DNA of 64,000 nt. It comes from Nocardia brasiliensis ATCC 700358 (GTDB taxonomy: Bacteria; Actinomycetota; Actinomycetes; Mycobacteriales; Mycobacteriaceae). Location of the stretch: contig NC_018681.1 of assembly GCF_000250675.2 (NCBI RefSeq), forward strand, positions 124,001 to 188,000, read 5' to 3'. Positions 7,941 through 17,743 of the stretch are shown here, one piece after another (position 1 is the first letter of the stretch; each line of letters begins with the position of its first letter). A program made the translations under genes and the position numbers. The notes beneath the pieces are model-generated. The model was not told the origin of the DNA. It ran no database searches and saw only the letters and a list, made by a program, of their open reading frames with translations.

Positions 7941-8718
7941 ATTTACTCGTTAGCCGACCGGGACTTAGGCCACGAGATGCGCCGAGGTCGCGCAGCATGC
8001 CGACGGATCGAACTATCCGCGCGCTTCCTAGCGCACCCGTTTGCGCAGGCCCGAACATGTGCGGGAACCCAAAGGGGTGCGTTCGCCCAGAAGCGAGCCG
8101 CACTGTGTACCAAGCGACAGATAGGGGCCTGAATCACAGAGCGTCCACACGGTCCACAGGGGTTATAAGCCCTGTGAACGGTACGGAGACTCTGTGAACC
8201 CGCCGAGGCACAACGACACCCACTTGAAACCCGCTGCCCCCGAGCCAAAGTCCCTCTCGAGAGCGGCACCACAGGCCGACGACCACGCTGGGACGAGACG
8301 CCGCGTGCCCGGCACCCGCCTGAAGCCGGGAACGGCAGGCGACGTGCCCGGCATAACCCATGTAACCCCCGCGGCAGGAACACAAAACTGGGCTAGTCGA
8401 ACTTCGGTAGCCAGCCAACAAGCCCAAACGCAACACCACAAGCCCAACGATGATCCCCACCCCGACCGCGGTATCCGAGCCAACCACCTCCGGACGCAGC
8501 CAAAGCCCAACGGTGCGTGACGATTTCGGCCGCAGCCAAAGACCGTCGACTACGGCGGCTGACATGCGTCGACGCCGTGCAAGTATCCACCTCGACACTC
8601 GAAGACCTGAGTGGACGCGCTGGCCCCAGATCAGCCGGACCTCTTCTGCCGTCGCACAACCCATTCCGCACGTCAGAGCGTGCGTGGCTCGACGGAGCGG
8701 TGCGAGTCCGGCGCGGAG
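7941..8718. other. 778-bp intergenic region without a convincing gene
   Basis: No frame here has good codon bias, a start with a ribosome site, or a recognisable protein; a 176-residue leftward frame is Trp/Arg/Cys-rich and looks spurious. The region contains a concentric dyad at 8135-8196 and two copies of GTGCCCGGCA. It separates two leftward operons and presumably holds the GntR promoter on one side and the untranslated tail of the ABC operon on the other. Confidence 0.5.
8135..8196. repeat. Concentric dyad-symmetric element
   Basis: Two inverted-repeat pairs share exactly the same centre (8165.5): outer CACAGAG/CTCTGTG (8135-8141, 8190-8196) and inner CACAGGG/CCCTGTG (8155-8161, 8170-8176), with GTTATAAG at the centre. 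The 13-nt stretches between them are partly complementary. It could be a protein-binding dyad or a structured RNA. Confidence 0.5.
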
Positions 8719-9375
8719 TCAGCTGGGGTCGGAGCCGCGGATGGCGGCCAGCCAGAGGGCGGCGGCTGCGGCGACGGTGGTGGCGGCGAGGAAGGTGACG
8801 ACGTCGCCGCCGTCTATGTAGATCCAGAGGAGGGCGGCGAAGGGGGCGGCGACGGTGGGCTGGGCGTCGAAGAGCAGGCGGCGGCGCACGCGGGTGGCGG
8901 TGTGGACGGGGGCTGCGGGGTCGGGGCGGGACGGGTTGTCCACGAGGCGGCCCGGCGGTTCGGTGGCGCGGATACGGCCCGAGGGGTAGAGGCGGTGACC
9001 TGCGAGGCGAAGAGTGCGGTCGGTGAGTTCGGCCCGTCCTTCGGTGAGCGTCAACAGGGCCGGATCGAAATAGACGGGAAGCCAACGCGGCCTACCGGTT
9101 CCGCTGATCTCCAGCCAGGACCGGCTGACCAGCCGATACTGCTGCCGGATCCGCGAAACACCCACCTCACGTGCGGTTCCTCCCGGCCAGAAGGCGAAAA
9201 GCCCACGCGCGACACCGATCCGGTAGCCGGAATACCCGGCAATCCCGAGCACCACCGTGGCGAGCGCCGCTACCTGGTCCGGATCGCCGAACGGCGCCCA
9301 GGCGAAACAAACCACCAGGGCGCCGATCGTCACACCGATCGGATAGGCCAGGGGGTGGCCTGATCCGAAAGTCAC
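8719..9375 (-). CDS. Membrane protein coupled to the ABC transporter operon
   Basis: A 218-residue protein with two predicted membrane spans at the N-terminus (about residues 10-55), a soluble middle of about 100 residues, and two spans at the C-terminus (about 170-212). The GTG start overlaps the stop of the upstream binding-protein gene in a GTGA, so it is translationally coupled and probably made together with the transporter. No family is recognised; the middle segment looks like a compact beta-rich domain. It could be an accessory or quality-control factor for the transporter, but that rests only on coupling. Confidence 0.7.
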   Translation of the reverse strand: MTFGSGHPLAYPIGVTIGALVVCFAWAPFGDPDQVAALATVVLGIAGYSGYRIGVARGLFAFWPGGTAREVGVSRIRQQYRLVSRSWLEISGTGRPRWLPVYFDPALLTLTEGRAELTDRTLRLAGHRLYPSGRIRATEPPGRLVDNPSRPDPAAPVHTATRVRRRLLFDAQPTVAAPFAALLWIYIDGGDVVTFLAATTVAAAAALWLAAIRGSDPS

Positions 9376-11063
9376 TTCAAGAAACCGACTTTCGTGTAGT
9401 CCACCGAGGCGAGGCCGAAAGCGCCGTAGTTGGCGAGGTTGTCGCGGACCGCGACGGCACCCGGCGACTGCACGATCGGCAGCGAGAAGCCTTCTTCGAA
9501 GATCATCCGGTCAGCCTTGTTCGCCAGCTCCACCGCCTTCTGCGGATCGAGCTCCGAAATGACCTCTTCGATCAGTGCATTCAGTTCCGGCGTGCCGATC
9601 TTGCCCTTGTTGCTTTGGGGTACCGCGGGATCGTATGCGTAGATCTGCGGCAGCGCGCCGAGCGGGAAGATGCTCCCGGACCAGGTGAACTGGACGACAT
9701 CGAAGTTGCCCGGGTCGACCACGTCGGTGAACAAGCCGTTGCCGGGAACCGTCTGGATCTCGAGTTTGACGCCGACTTTCGCCAGGTTCTGCTGCGCGAT
9801 CTGCGCGATCTGCACCCAGGCATCCTGCTGGTACATCACGTCGCGAATCACGAGTTTACGGCCGTCTTTTTCCCGGACATCCCCGTTGAGTTTCCAGCCC
9901 AGTTCGTCGAGCATGCGCGCGGCGGCATCGGGGTCATAACCGACGACGGCGGAGTTGTCCTGGTAGCCCTTTTGGCCTTCCATGAAGATGTGGTTGTTCA
10001 GCGGTTTCGGATCCTGCACCACGCCGTTCTGCGTCGCGGTCGCGATACCCTGCCGGTCGATGGCCTTCGAGATCGCCACGCGCAGTTTCGGATCCGCGAG
10101 AATCGAGCCGGGCGCGCCGTTGAAAGTGAAGTGCGAGAACGTCGGGCGCGGGGCACGACGCACCTTGATGCCCGGCGAGTTGGTCGCGGTCTTCACCTCA
10201 TCGATTCCGGACACGGTGGCGAAGTCGAGTTCGTTGTTCTGCAACGCGCTCATCCTGGCCGAGTAATCGAGCACGCTGAAGGTAACGGTGTCGAGTTTGG
10301 GTGTGTCGCCCCACCATTTCGGGTTGCGGCTCAGCACAATCCGCTGCTGCGCCTTATCGATCGACGTGATCGTGAACGGCCCGGAAGACACCGGCAGGTT
10401 GTTTCGGTCGACGTCGTTGAAGGCCTGCGGCGTCGCCATCGATGCCTTCGGGTAGAGCGGATTGAACAGGCCCTGCCATTCCGCGTAGTGCTTTCCGAAG
10501 GTGACGATCGCTTGCCGATCATCGACTCCGCGTTCCACCTTGTCGACGCGGCTGTAGCCCTGCGTCGCCGCCACCTGGAATTCGGTGTTGCGGCCGCTCA
10601 GCGCCTCCGCTTGCGCCCGCATGTCTTCCCACGTGATCGGGGACCCGTCCGACCAGATCGCTTTGGGATTGATGGTGTAGGTGATCTGCTGCGGCTCTGT
10701 ACCGGTCAGCTTCACGTCGGTGAAGAAGTTGTGGTCGACCGAGATTTCGCCGGCCGCATTCGAGGTGATGGTGCCGGGCATCGCCCACGAAATCAGATCC
10801 GAGGCCTCGCCATCGGAGTCGACGTGATGAGCGTTGAATGTCGCCGGAAAGTTGGTGAGGGTAAGCCGCAGATTGCCACCGTCGCGCAGCTCGCTCGCGT
10901 CCTTCGGATTGACGTCGTTGACCGAGCCGATCCCGACCGAGCTTGCTTCCGGCTCGTCGCCCGAACCACATCCGGTAACGATCAGCGCCAATGCGACTGC
11001 CGGTGCGGCGCATCGCACGCCGATCGAACGGATCGTTCGAGGCTTCCGTGTGCGTGAGTTCAT
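9372..11063 (-). CDS. ABC transporter substrate-binding lipoprotein, family 5 (first copy)
   Basis: A 563-residue binding protein of the oligopeptide/nickel family. It has a lipoprotein signal with the lipobox IVTGC at about residue 30, then the family-5 bilobal body with ISVDHNFF, GTEPQQITYTI, WEDMRAQAEA and NPKWWGD motifs and a repeated FNGAPGSILADPKLRVAISKA block. It should be tethered outside the membrane and deliver ligand to the permeases encoded upstream. It shares long identical stretches with the next binding protein, so the two are a tandem duplication. Peptides are the usual ligands of this family; the true ligand is unknown. Confidence 0.88.
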   Translation of the reverse strand: MNSRTRKPRTIRSIGVRCAAPAVALALIVTGCGSGDEPEASSVGIGSVNDVNPKDASELRDGGNLRLTLTNFPATFNAHHVDSDGEASDLISWAMPGTITSNAAGEISVDHNFFTDVKLTGTEPQQITYTINPKAIWSDGSPITWEDMRAQAEALSGRNTEFQVAATQGYSRVDKVERGVDDRQAIVTFGKHYAEWQGLFNPLYPKASMATPQAFNDVDRNNLPVSSGPFTITSIDKAQQRIVLSRNPKWWGDTPKLDTVTFSVLDYSARMSALQNNELDFATVSGIDEVKTATNSPGIKVRRAPRPTFSHFTFNGAPGSILADPKLRVAISKAIDRQGIATATQNGVVQDPKPLNNHIFMEGQKGYQDNSAVVGYDPDAAARMLDELGWKLNGDVREKDGRKLVIRDVMYQQDAWVQIAQIAQQNLAKVGVKLEIQTVPGNGLFTDVVDPGNFDVVQFTWSGSIFPLGALPQIYAYDPAVPQSNKGKIGTPELNALIEEVISELDPQKAVELANKADRMIFEEGFSLPIVQSPGAVAVRDNLANYGAFGLASVDYTKVGFLK

Positions 11064-11100
11064 TTCACGTTTCCGATCTCCGTGCGGTCATGGGGTCCGA

Positions 11101-12789
11101 TCACTTCACAAATCCGATCTTGGTGTAGTCGTACGACGCCAACCCCGGTGACCCGAAGTTGGCGATATCGGCGCGCACGCCCCAGTTGCCTTCGGACTGG
11201 GTGAGCGGCAGCGAATGCCCCTCCTCGAACACCTTGCGGTCCACCTCGTTGGCGAGTTCGATCGCCTTCTTCGGGTCCAGTTCGGACAGGGTGCGATCGA
11301 TGAGGTCGTTGAGTTCCGGTGAGCCGATCTGGCCGAAGTTGTTCTGCCAGTCGCCGGGATGGAACCCGTAGGTCTGCGGGATGCTGCTGAACGGGAACGC
11401 GTCACCGACGAAGATGAACTGCGCGGCGTCGAAGTTGCCCGGGATGATGACATCGGTGAAATAGCCTGCGCCGGGCTTGGTGTCGATCACCAGCTTGACG
11501 CCGATCTGGGCCAGGTTCTGCTGGATGATCTGCGCGATCTGCACCCAGACGTCGTCCTTGTACATGACGTCGCGAATCTCGAGCTTGCGGCCGTCTTTTT
11601 CCCTGGTGTCGCCGTTGAGTTTCCAGCCGAGCGCGTCGAGTTCCGTTGCGGCGGCGGCCGGGTCGAAGCCGAGGCTGTTGTCCTGGTAGCCCGCCTGGCC
11701 TTCCAGGAAGACGTGGCTGTTCAGCGGCTTCGGCTGCTCTACCAGCCCGTTCTGTACGGCGTTAGCGATGCCCTGCCGGTCGATCGCCTTCGAGATCGCC
11801 ACGCGCAGTGCGGGATCGGCGAGGATGGAGCCCGGCGCGCCGTTGAAGGTGATGTGGCGCCAGCGATTACCGGGTGCGCGCCGGATGGCGACATCCGAGG
11901 AGCGCCGCAGCGTGGTCACATCGTCGAGGGTGCGCAGCAGTGCGGCGTCGAGCTCGTTGTTCTGCACGGCCTGTACCCAGGCGGTGCTGTCGAGCACGCT
12001 GTAGGTGATGGTGTCCAGTTTGGGCTTGTCACCCCACCAGTTCGGGTTGCGGCCCAAGACGATCCGGCCCTGGCCGCGATCGGTCGACTGGACCAGGAAG
12101 GGGCCCGCGGTCGGCCCCATATTGTCGACCAGGCCCTTGTTGAAGGTCTCCGGGTCGGCGGTGACCGACTTGGGGAACAGCGACATGTTCCCGGCGAATT
12201 GTCCCCGCCACTCGGTGAACGGCTGTTTGAAGGTGATGACCGCCTGCCGGTCGTCGACGCCGCGCTCCACCTTCGCCACCCGGTCGAAGCCGACGGTGAT
12301 GGCGATCAGATAGCGCTTGTCGGTACCGTCCAGCGCCTTCGCCTGCGCCGCGATGTCTTCCCAGGTGATCGGATTACCGTCGGACCACACGGCTTTCGGA
12401 TTGATCGTGTAGGTGACCACCTGCGGCTCGGTGCTGGTGAGCTGGACGTCGGTGAAATAGTCCTTGTTGATGGTGAGTTCGCCGGCCGCGTTCGTGTGGA
12501 ACGCGCGCGGCATCAACGGTCGTTCGATATCGGCGATCTCGCCGTCGTTGCCGTCGATGGACAGCGTGTTCCAGTTCGCCGGGAACGCGGTGGTCGGCAG
12601 GCGCAGATTGCCGCCGTCGCGTAGCTCGGCGGGGTCCTTCGGGTTGATATCGCTGGTGCTGCCCAGCGCGCTGGTCACCCCGCTGACCGAGCCGCCGTCG
12701 TCCGCGCCGCAGCCAGTCGCGATGAGGGTCAGCGCGACCACCGCGATCGCGCAGCGCGGTGCCAGTATTCGGCTCGATCGGACCCTCAT
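11101..12789 (-). CDS. ABC transporter substrate-binding lipoprotein, family 5 (second copy)
   Basis: A 562-residue paralogue of the adjacent downstream binding protein, with lipobox LIATGC near residue 27 and the same FNGAPGSILADP and NPNWWGD blocks. A GGGGAG site precedes the ATG. It lies 13 bp after the ATPase gene, so it is nearer the promoter than the other copy. Differences concentrate in the segments lining the cleft, so the two may bring different ligands to one permease. That is inference from comparing the translations by eye. Expected location is the outer face of the cytoplasmic membrane. Confidence 0.88.
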   Translation of the reverse strand: MRVRSSRILAPRCAIAVVALTLIATGCGADDGGSVSGVTSALGSTSDINPKDPAELRDGGNLRLPTTAFPANWNTLSIDGNDGEIADIERPLMPRAFHTNAAGELTINKDYFTDVQLTSTEPQVVTYTINPKAVWSDGNPITWEDIAAQAKALDGTDKRYLIAITVGFDRVAKVERGVDDRQAVITFKQPFTEWRGQFAGNMSLFPKSVTADPETFNKGLVDNMGPTAGPFLVQSTDRGQGRIVLGRNPNWWGDKPKLDTITYSVLDSTAWVQAVQNNELDAALLRTLDDVTTLRRSSDVAIRRAPGNRWRHITFNGAPGSILADPALRVAISKAIDRQGIANAVQNGLVEQPKPLNSHVFLEGQAGYQDNSLGFDPAAAATELDALGWKLNGDTREKDGRKLEIRDVMYKDDVWVQIAQIIQQNLAQIGVKLVIDTKPGAGYFTDVIIPGNFDAAQFIFVGDAFPFSSIPQTYGFHPGDWQNNFGQIGSPELNDLIDRTLSELDPKKAIELANEVDRKVFEEGHSLPLTQSEGNWGVRADIANFGSPGLASYDYTKIGFVK

Positions 12790-12802
12790 CGCGCTCCCCT
12801 TA

Positions 12803-14650
12803 CTATCGGCTGACGGCAGGCACGGGCACCGCGTCGATCAGCTCGCGGGTGTACTCGTGCCGAGGCGCGGCGAAAATCTGTTCCGCGGCACCGGATTCGA
12901 CGATCTTGCCGCGGTACATCACCGCGATGTCGTGCGCGAGGTTGCGCACCACGGACAGGTCGTGCGAGACGAACAGGTAGGAGAGGCCGCGTTCGACCTG
13001 CAAGTCGCGCAACAGGTTCAGCACACCGGCTTGAATGGAGACGTCCAGCGAGGACACCGGCTCGTCCAGCACCAGGATCTCCGGGTCCAGCGCCAGCGCG
13101 CGGGCGATGCTGATGCGTTGCTTCTGGCCGCCGGAGAAATCGGCGGGGTAGCGCTCGGCATGTTCGCGCCGCAGGCCGACCTGCTCGAGTAGTTCCGGCA
13201 CGCGCCGCTCGATCTCGGCGCGGGGGCGTCCGTCGATGCGCATCGGCTCGGCGAGCGCGTCGAAGATCGGCAGGCGCGGGTCCAGGGACGCGGTCGGATC
13301 CTGGAAGACGATCTGCATCTTGCGCCGGATCTCGCGTCGTTGCGCCTTGTTCAGGGACGCGACATCGCTGCCCATGATCTCGATCGTGCCCGATTCCGGG
13401 CTGATCAGGTCGAGAATCTGGGTGAGCGTGGTCGATTTGCCGGAACCGGACTCACCGACCAGCGCGAGCGTGCGACCCTGCCGGATCTCGAAGCTGATCC
13501 CGTCGACCGCGCGGATCTCGCCCTTGCGGCGGCGGAACACGATGCCGGAGGTGATCGGGAAGGTCTTCACCAGATCCGAGACCCGCAGCACCACCCGGTC
13601 GCTCACCTCGGCCTCGGCCTCCGGCGCGGACACCTCCTGCCGATAGGCCTCGAACAGCGCGTCGCTGCCGACCTCCGCGGTGCGGATGCAGGCCGCGGCG
13701 TGGCCGGGGTTGGTCTTCTCCAGCGGCGGTTCGGCGACCCGGCACTCGTCGATCGCGATCGGGCAGCGCGGCGCGAACGAGCAGCCCGGTGGCAGATCGT
13801 GCATGGCGGGCGGCGAGCCGACGATCGGGATGAGCGGCGACCTTGCGGGGCCGTCCATCCGCGGGATGGAACCGAGCAGGCCCACCGTGTACGGCATTCG
13901 CGGCGCGCTGAAAAGCGCTGCGGTGGAGGCTGTTTCGACGATCTTTCCGGCGTACATCACCGCGACCCGGTCGGCCAGGGTCGCCGCGATGCCCATGTCG
14001 TGGGTGATCATGACGACGCCCGCGCCGGTGATATCGCGCGCCTTGCGCAGCAGATTCAGGATCTGCTTCTGCACCGTGACGTCCAGCGCCGTGGTCGGTT
14101 CGTCGCAGATGATCAGCGCCGGATCGTTCGCGATCGCCATCGCGATGACCACGCGCTGGCGCATGCCGCCGGAGAACTCGTGCGGAAACGCCTTGGCGCG
14201 CACCTCGGGTTCGCCGATGCCGACCAGGCCGAGCAGTTCCACCGCTTTGGCCGCGGCCTCGGACTTGCTCAGCTTGCCGTGTGCCAGCAGGGCTTCGGCG
14301 ATCTGCTCGCCGACCCGGTACACCGGGGTCAGCGCCGACAGCGGATCCTGGAACACCATGCTGATGGAACTGCCACGCAGCCTGGACAATTCGCGATCAC
14401 CCAGGCCGAGCAGCTCCCGGCCGCGCAACCGGATCGAGCCGCCGATGCGGGCCTGCTCCGGCAACAGCCCCATCACCGCGAGCGAGGACACCGATTTGCC
14501 GGAGCCGGATTCGCCCACGATGGCGAGCACTTCGCCGTCGGACACCGTGTAATTGACCCCGCGCACCGCGTCGATGCGGCCCTCCTCGCTGGGGAAGGAG
14601 ACACGCAGATCGGTCACCTCCAGCAGCGGCGCGGTGAAGTTCCCGGTCAT
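12803..14650 (-). CDS. Fused dipeptide/oligopeptide ABC transporter ATPase (DppD-DppF type)
   Basis: A 615-residue protein with two complete ABC cassettes. The first has Walker A GESGSGKS near residue 42, signature FSGGMRQR and Walker B LIICDEPT. The second has [17 protein letters not shown] and [11 protein letters not shown]. Between them is the oligopeptide-ATPase C-terminal motif with clustered cysteines ([11 protein letters not shown]), typical of this subfamily. Most relatives encode the two ATPases separately; fused forms are common in Actinobacteria. The ATG overlaps the upstream permease stop (ATGA). An apparent longer frame running into the permease gene is a different reading frame of that gene. 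Confidence 0.93.
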   Translation of the reverse strand: MTGNFTAPLLEVTDLRVSFPSEEGRIDAVRGVNYTVSDGEVLAIVGESGSGKSVSSLAVMGLLPEQARIGGSIRLRGRELLGLGDRELSRLRGSSISMVFQDPLSALTPVYRVGEQIAEALLAHGKLSKSEAAAKAVELLGLVGIGEPEVRAKAFPHEFSGGMRQRVVIAMAIANDPALIICDEPTTALDVTVQKQILNLLRKARDITGAGVVMITHDMGIAATLADRVAVMYAGKIVETASTAALFSAPRMPYTVGLLGSIPRMDGPARSPLIPIVGSPPAMHDLPPGCSFAPRCPIAIDECRVAEPPLEKTNPGHAAACIRTAEVGSDALFEAYRQEVSAPEAEAEVSDRVVLRVSDLVKTFPITSGIVFRRRKGEIRAVDGISFEIRQGRTLALVGESGSGKSTTLTQILDLISPESGTIEIMGSDVASLNKAQRREIRRKMQIVFQDPTASLDPRLPIFDALAEPMRIDGRPRAEIERRVPELLEQVGLRREHAERYPADFSGGQKQRISIARALALDPEILVLDEPVSSLDVSIQAGVLNLLRDLQVERGLSYLFVSHDLSVVRNLAHDIAVMYRGKIVESGAAEQIFAAPRHEYTRELIDAVPVPAVSR

Positions 14651-15567
14651 GGTTTTGCCTTCTTCTTCGAGCGCGCCCGCTTGGCCCCGGGATCGAACGC
14701 GTCCCGCAGTCCGTCGCCGACCAGGTTGGCGCACAACACGATGGTGATCAACAGGCCACCGGCGAACAGGAACAGCCACGGATAGGTCAGCGCCGATTTG
14801 GTGCCCGCCGCGATCAGCGAGCCGAGCGAGACATCCGGCGGCTGCACACCGAAACCGAGGAAGCTGAGCCCGGTTTCGGCCATGATCGCCGCGCCCACCG
14901 CCAGCGTGGTGTCGATGATCAGGATCGAGGCGATGTTCGGCAGGATGTGGCTGACGATGACCGTGCGCGTCGGCGCGCCCATATATTTTGCGGCTCTGAC
15001 GAATTCGCGGTCGCGCAGGCTCAACGTGAGACCGCGCACGATGCGCGCGCTGATCATCCAGCCGAACACGCTGAGCAACAGGATGAGCAGCAGGATCGAT
15101 CCGCTGCCCTTCGTCCGCGGCGCGAACAGCGCGACGATGATGAAGCTGGGCACCACGAGCAGCAGGTCGACCAGCCACATGATCGCGCGATCGGTCCAGC
15201 CGCCGAGCAGTCCGGCCGTCGCGCCCGCCGTCGCGGCGATGACGGTGGAGATCACGGCGACACACAGGCCGATCACCAGCGATTTCTGCATACCGCGCAG
15301 CGTCTGGGCGAGCACGTCCTGCCCGATCTGCGTGGTGCCGAACGGGTGCTTCGCGCTCGGCGGCTTGAGCAGCGCGGTGTAGTCCAGCTGCTGGTAGTCG
15401 TACTTCAGCAGCGGCGGCAGCGCGAAACTCGCGATGAACAGCAGGATCAGGATCACGCCGCCGACCACGGCCGGCTTGTTGCGCAGGAACCGGCGCCACA
15501 CCAATTTGCGCCGGCCCGCCGCAGCGGGCTCCGGTGCGCCTTGAACAATGATTTCCGCTTCGGTCAT
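14647..15567 (-). CDS. Oligopeptide-type ABC transporter permease (DppC type)
   Basis: A 306-residue inner-membrane permease. The N-terminal [12 protein letters not shown] motif is the OppC/DppC signature, followed by about six membrane helices and the EAA loop that contacts the ATPase ([20 protein letters not shown]). The ATG overlaps the upstream permease stop by 4 bp and its own stop overlaps the ATPase start, so all three are translationally coupled. It forms the heterodimeric pore with the DppB-type permease. Confidence 0.92.
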   Translation of the reverse strand: MTEAEIIVQGAPEPAAAGRRKLVWRRFLRNKPAVVGGVILILLFIASFALPPLLKYDYQQLDYTALLKPPSAKHPFGTTQIGQDVLAQTLRGMQKSLVIGLCVAVISTVIAATAGATAGLLGGWTDRAIMWLVDLLLVVPSFIIVALFAPRTKGSGSILLLILLLSVFGWMISARIVRGLTLSLRDREFVRAAKYMGAPTRTVIVSHILPNIASILIIDTTLAVGAAIMAETGLSFLGFGVQPPDVSLGSLIAAGTKSALTYPWLFLFAGGLLITIVLCANLVGDGLRDAFDPGAKRARSKKKAKP

Positions 15568-16541
15568 GAGACTCGCACCCTCGGATCGAGCAGGGCCAGC
15601 ACGATATCGGAGAGCAGGCCTGAGACCAGCACCACCAATCCGGCGAACGCGGTCACCGTGACCACCGGGTACAGGTCCTGGGCGTTGATCGAATCGACGA
15701 GCCACTCGCCGACCCCGTGCCAGCCGAAGATCTTCTCGGTGAACGTCGCACCGGTGATCAGGCCGAGCAGGCTGTAGGCGAACAGCGTCGCCATCGGGAT
15801 CAACGCGGTGCGCAGACCGTGTTTGTACAGCGCCTTGCTGCGGGTGAGACCCTTCGCGCGGGCGGTTCGGATGAAATCGCTCTGCAGCACGTCGAGCATG
15901 GCGTTGCGCTGATAGCGGCTGTAGCCCGCCATGGCGCCGAGGGCCAGGCCCGCGGTCGGCAGCACGAGATGCTGCAACCGGTCGAGCAACTGCGGCCAGA
16001 ATCCATCGATCCGGTTCGCCGACGTTTCCCCGGTATAGAGGAAAATCTGCGCGCCGGTGAGCGAATTTATTTCCAGCGCACCGTATTTCAGCAATGTCGC
16101 GAGCAGGAACACCGGCGTGCTGAGGACCAGTAGCGAGATGATCGTGGTGAAGTAGTCACTGAATTTGTATTGCCGGATCGCGCCCGCCGCACCGATCAGG
16201 ACACCGAGCACCGTGCCGACCAGAGAACCGATGATCAGCAGCCGCAGACTCACCGCGACCCGGCGCGGCAACTCCGCGCTCACCGGCTGACCCGCCAGCG
16301 TCTTCCCGAAATCGCCTTGCGGAATTCCTTTGAGCCAGGTGAGATAGCGCTGCGGGATCGGGTCGTTGAGATGTAACTCCTCGGCCTTGGCGTCGATCAC
16401 CGCCTGCGGCGGGCGCGGATTGCGTTGTTCCAGACTGTCCAGCGGCCGGAACGTCAACGACGCCAGGCTGAAGGTCAGGAACGACGCCAGCAGCAACAGC
16501 ACGACATAGTGAAGCGCGCGTCGTAGCAGGAAGCCGGTCAT
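15564..16541 (-). CDS. Oligopeptide-type ABC transporter permease (DppB type)
   Basis: A 325-residue permease and the first gene of the leftward transporter operon. It opens with [17 protein letters not shown], the usual DppB first helix. It has an extended extracytoplasmic loop ([13 protein letters not shown]), about six helices and the EAA-type loop ([20 protein letters not shown]). It pairs with the DppC-type permease encoded next. The operon order permease, permease, ATPase, binding protein, binding protein, membrane protein differs from the common order with the binding protein first. Confidence 0.92.
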   Translation of the reverse strand: MTGFLLRRALHYVVLLLLASFLTFSLASLTFRPLDSLEQRNPRPPQAVIDAKAEELHLNDPIPQRYLTWLKGIPQGDFGKTLAGQPVSAELPRRVAVSLRLLIIGSLVGTVLGVLIGAAGAIRQYKFSDYFTTIISLLVLSTPVFLLATLLKYGALEINSLTGAQIFLYTGETSANRIDGFWPQLLDRLQHLVLPTAGLALGAMAGYSRYQRNAMLDVLQSDFIRTARAKGLTRSKALYKHGLRTALIPMATLFAYSLLGLITGATFTEKIFGWHGVGEWLVDSINAQDLYPVVTVTAFAGLVVLVSGLLSDIVLALLDPRVRVS

Positions 16542-16599
16542 CAGTCCTCGTGTGTCTTTCGGCTGGACGGACCAGCGACGAGTATTAGCCCCTGATCAT

Positions 16600-16649
16600 A
16601 AGGACGTCGACCCGAACGCGCGTGGCACGTGGCGTTCGGGCATGTCCTT
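16600..16649. promoter_or_regulatory. Inverted repeat in the divergent promoter region
   Basis: CCCGAACGC (16611-16619) pairs with GCGTTCGGG (16632-16640), and AAGGAC (16600-16605) pairs with GTCCTT (16644-16649). The dyad sits between the start of the ABC operon and a TATTCT -10-like box (16650-16655) for the rightward gene. It may be an operator shared by both directions. No matching regulator is identified. Confidence 0.4.
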
Positions 16650-16699
16650 TATTCTGTGCGGCACAGACATGTGCGGGGTTTTCCCGCTGAGGGGGAGTC

Positions 16700-17743
16700 A
16701 TGGTGTCACCGCAATATCCCAGCGGCTACAACCCGTATCCCGGCTATCCGGGCGTTGTGCCTGCGCCCAGTAGCGCGACCGCGATCACCGCGGGTGTGCT
16801 CGCGTGTGTCGGGGCGTTCGGGCAATTACTCGGCGGCGCGGTGAACCTGGTGTTCGGGATCGTCGATATCGGCCATGAACTCGGCGAATACGATGCCACC
16901 GGACTGCTGGGGCAGAGTTGGTACCGGACTTTCGCCCTCACCAGCGGGGTGGCGGCGATGCTGAGCGCGGTGCTGCTCGGCGTCGGCGCGATCGGCCTGT
17001 TGCGCCGCAAACAGTTCGGCCGAATGCTCGTCGTGGTCGGCTGCGCGGTGGTGATCGTGCTCGGCATCGTCTCGTTCGCCCTCGTCCAATCCGCGGGCGG
17101 TTCGTGGGACAGTTCCCTCGGCCTGAGCACCGGCATCAGCGGACTCGTCACCTTGCTCTTCCCCGTCGGCACCGCCGCCCTCGCCCTGGTCCCCGCCACA
17201 ACCCGCTGGCTCGCTCACACCCCGGCCGCCTATCCCTACGCCCCACCTCCAGGCGCCCCCTGGACCCCGCAGCCGTGGCAGCCTCCCTACCCCAACCAAT
17301 CCCAACCCCAACCCAATTGGCAGGCCACACCCGCGATACCGACCCCGGGCGAGCAACCCGCCTGGGGCGCGCCGGGAAACCAAGCCGCGCACTCTCCTTG
17401 GGCCGCCCCGGCGCCCAACAGCCCAACCCCGCCCCCGGCCGGGGCTCCCGCACCCTCCGACCAGCCGCCCGCCCACGGGCAACCGAGCTGGGGAGCACCG
17501 GAAGCCGCAACCCAAGCCGTCCCCGCGTGGGCCACGCCCGGTGCCGAAGCTCCGACGGGCCAAACCCCGCCCGCAACGTGGGGCCCTGCGCCGCAAGACG
17601 GCCGATCCGCAGCGGCCCCGCGAGCCCAATCCGATTCCCCGGCGCAGCACGACGATTCGGCTTGGCAGCAGCCGTCTTTCGCGAAACCCGCGCCGCCCTC
17701 CCCGGACTCGGACGGCACGGTCGGGCACCCACCCTCCGCCTAG
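16700..17743 (+). CDS. Four-helix membrane protein with a long Pro-rich tail
   Basis: A 347-residue protein starting after a GAGGGGGAG ribosome site. A Pro/Tyr-rich start (PQYPSGYNPYPGYPG) is followed by four membrane spans between about residues 25 and 175, then about 170 residues of Pro, Ala, Gln and Trp-rich low complexity ending in GTVGHPPSA. No enzyme motif is visible. The LLRRKQFGRMLVVVG loop resembles one in the membrane proteins at 29173 and 29839, so these may be one family. Its stop overlaps the stop of the convergent hydrolase by 4 bp. Tails of this type often act as disordered cytoplasmic or wall-spanning linkers. Confidence 0.72.
   Translation: MVSPQYPSGYNPYPGYPGVVPAPSSATAITAGVLACVGAFGQLLGGAVNLVFGIVDIGHELGEYDATGLLGQSWYRTFALTSGVAAMLSAVLLGVGAIGLLRRKQFGRMLVVVGCAVVIVLGIVSFALVQSAGGSWDSSLGLSTGISGLVTLLFPVGTAALALVPATTRWLAHTPAAYPYAPPPGAPWTPQPWQPPYPNQSQPQPNWQATPAIPTPGEQPAWGAPGNQAAHSPWAAPAPNSPTPPPAGAPAPSDQPPAHGQPSWGAPEAATQAVPAWATPGAEAPTGQTPPATWGPAPQDGRSAAAPRAQSDSPAQHDDSAWQQPSFAKPAPPSPDSDGTVGHPPSA

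Noticed and set aside
8155..8163. GGTCCACAG-like sequence considered as a DnaA box
   Set aside because: Matches the consensus poorly and is isolated; no origin genes are nearby.
8134..8664. 176-residue leftward frame
   Set aside because: Trp, Arg and Cys-rich composition, no ribosome site, and it overlaps a dyad; typical of non-coding high-GC DNA.
12803..15499. 898-residue version of the double ATPase
   Set aside because: The extra N-terminal part is an out-of-frame reading of the permease gene; the ATG at 14650 is coupled to the permease stop.
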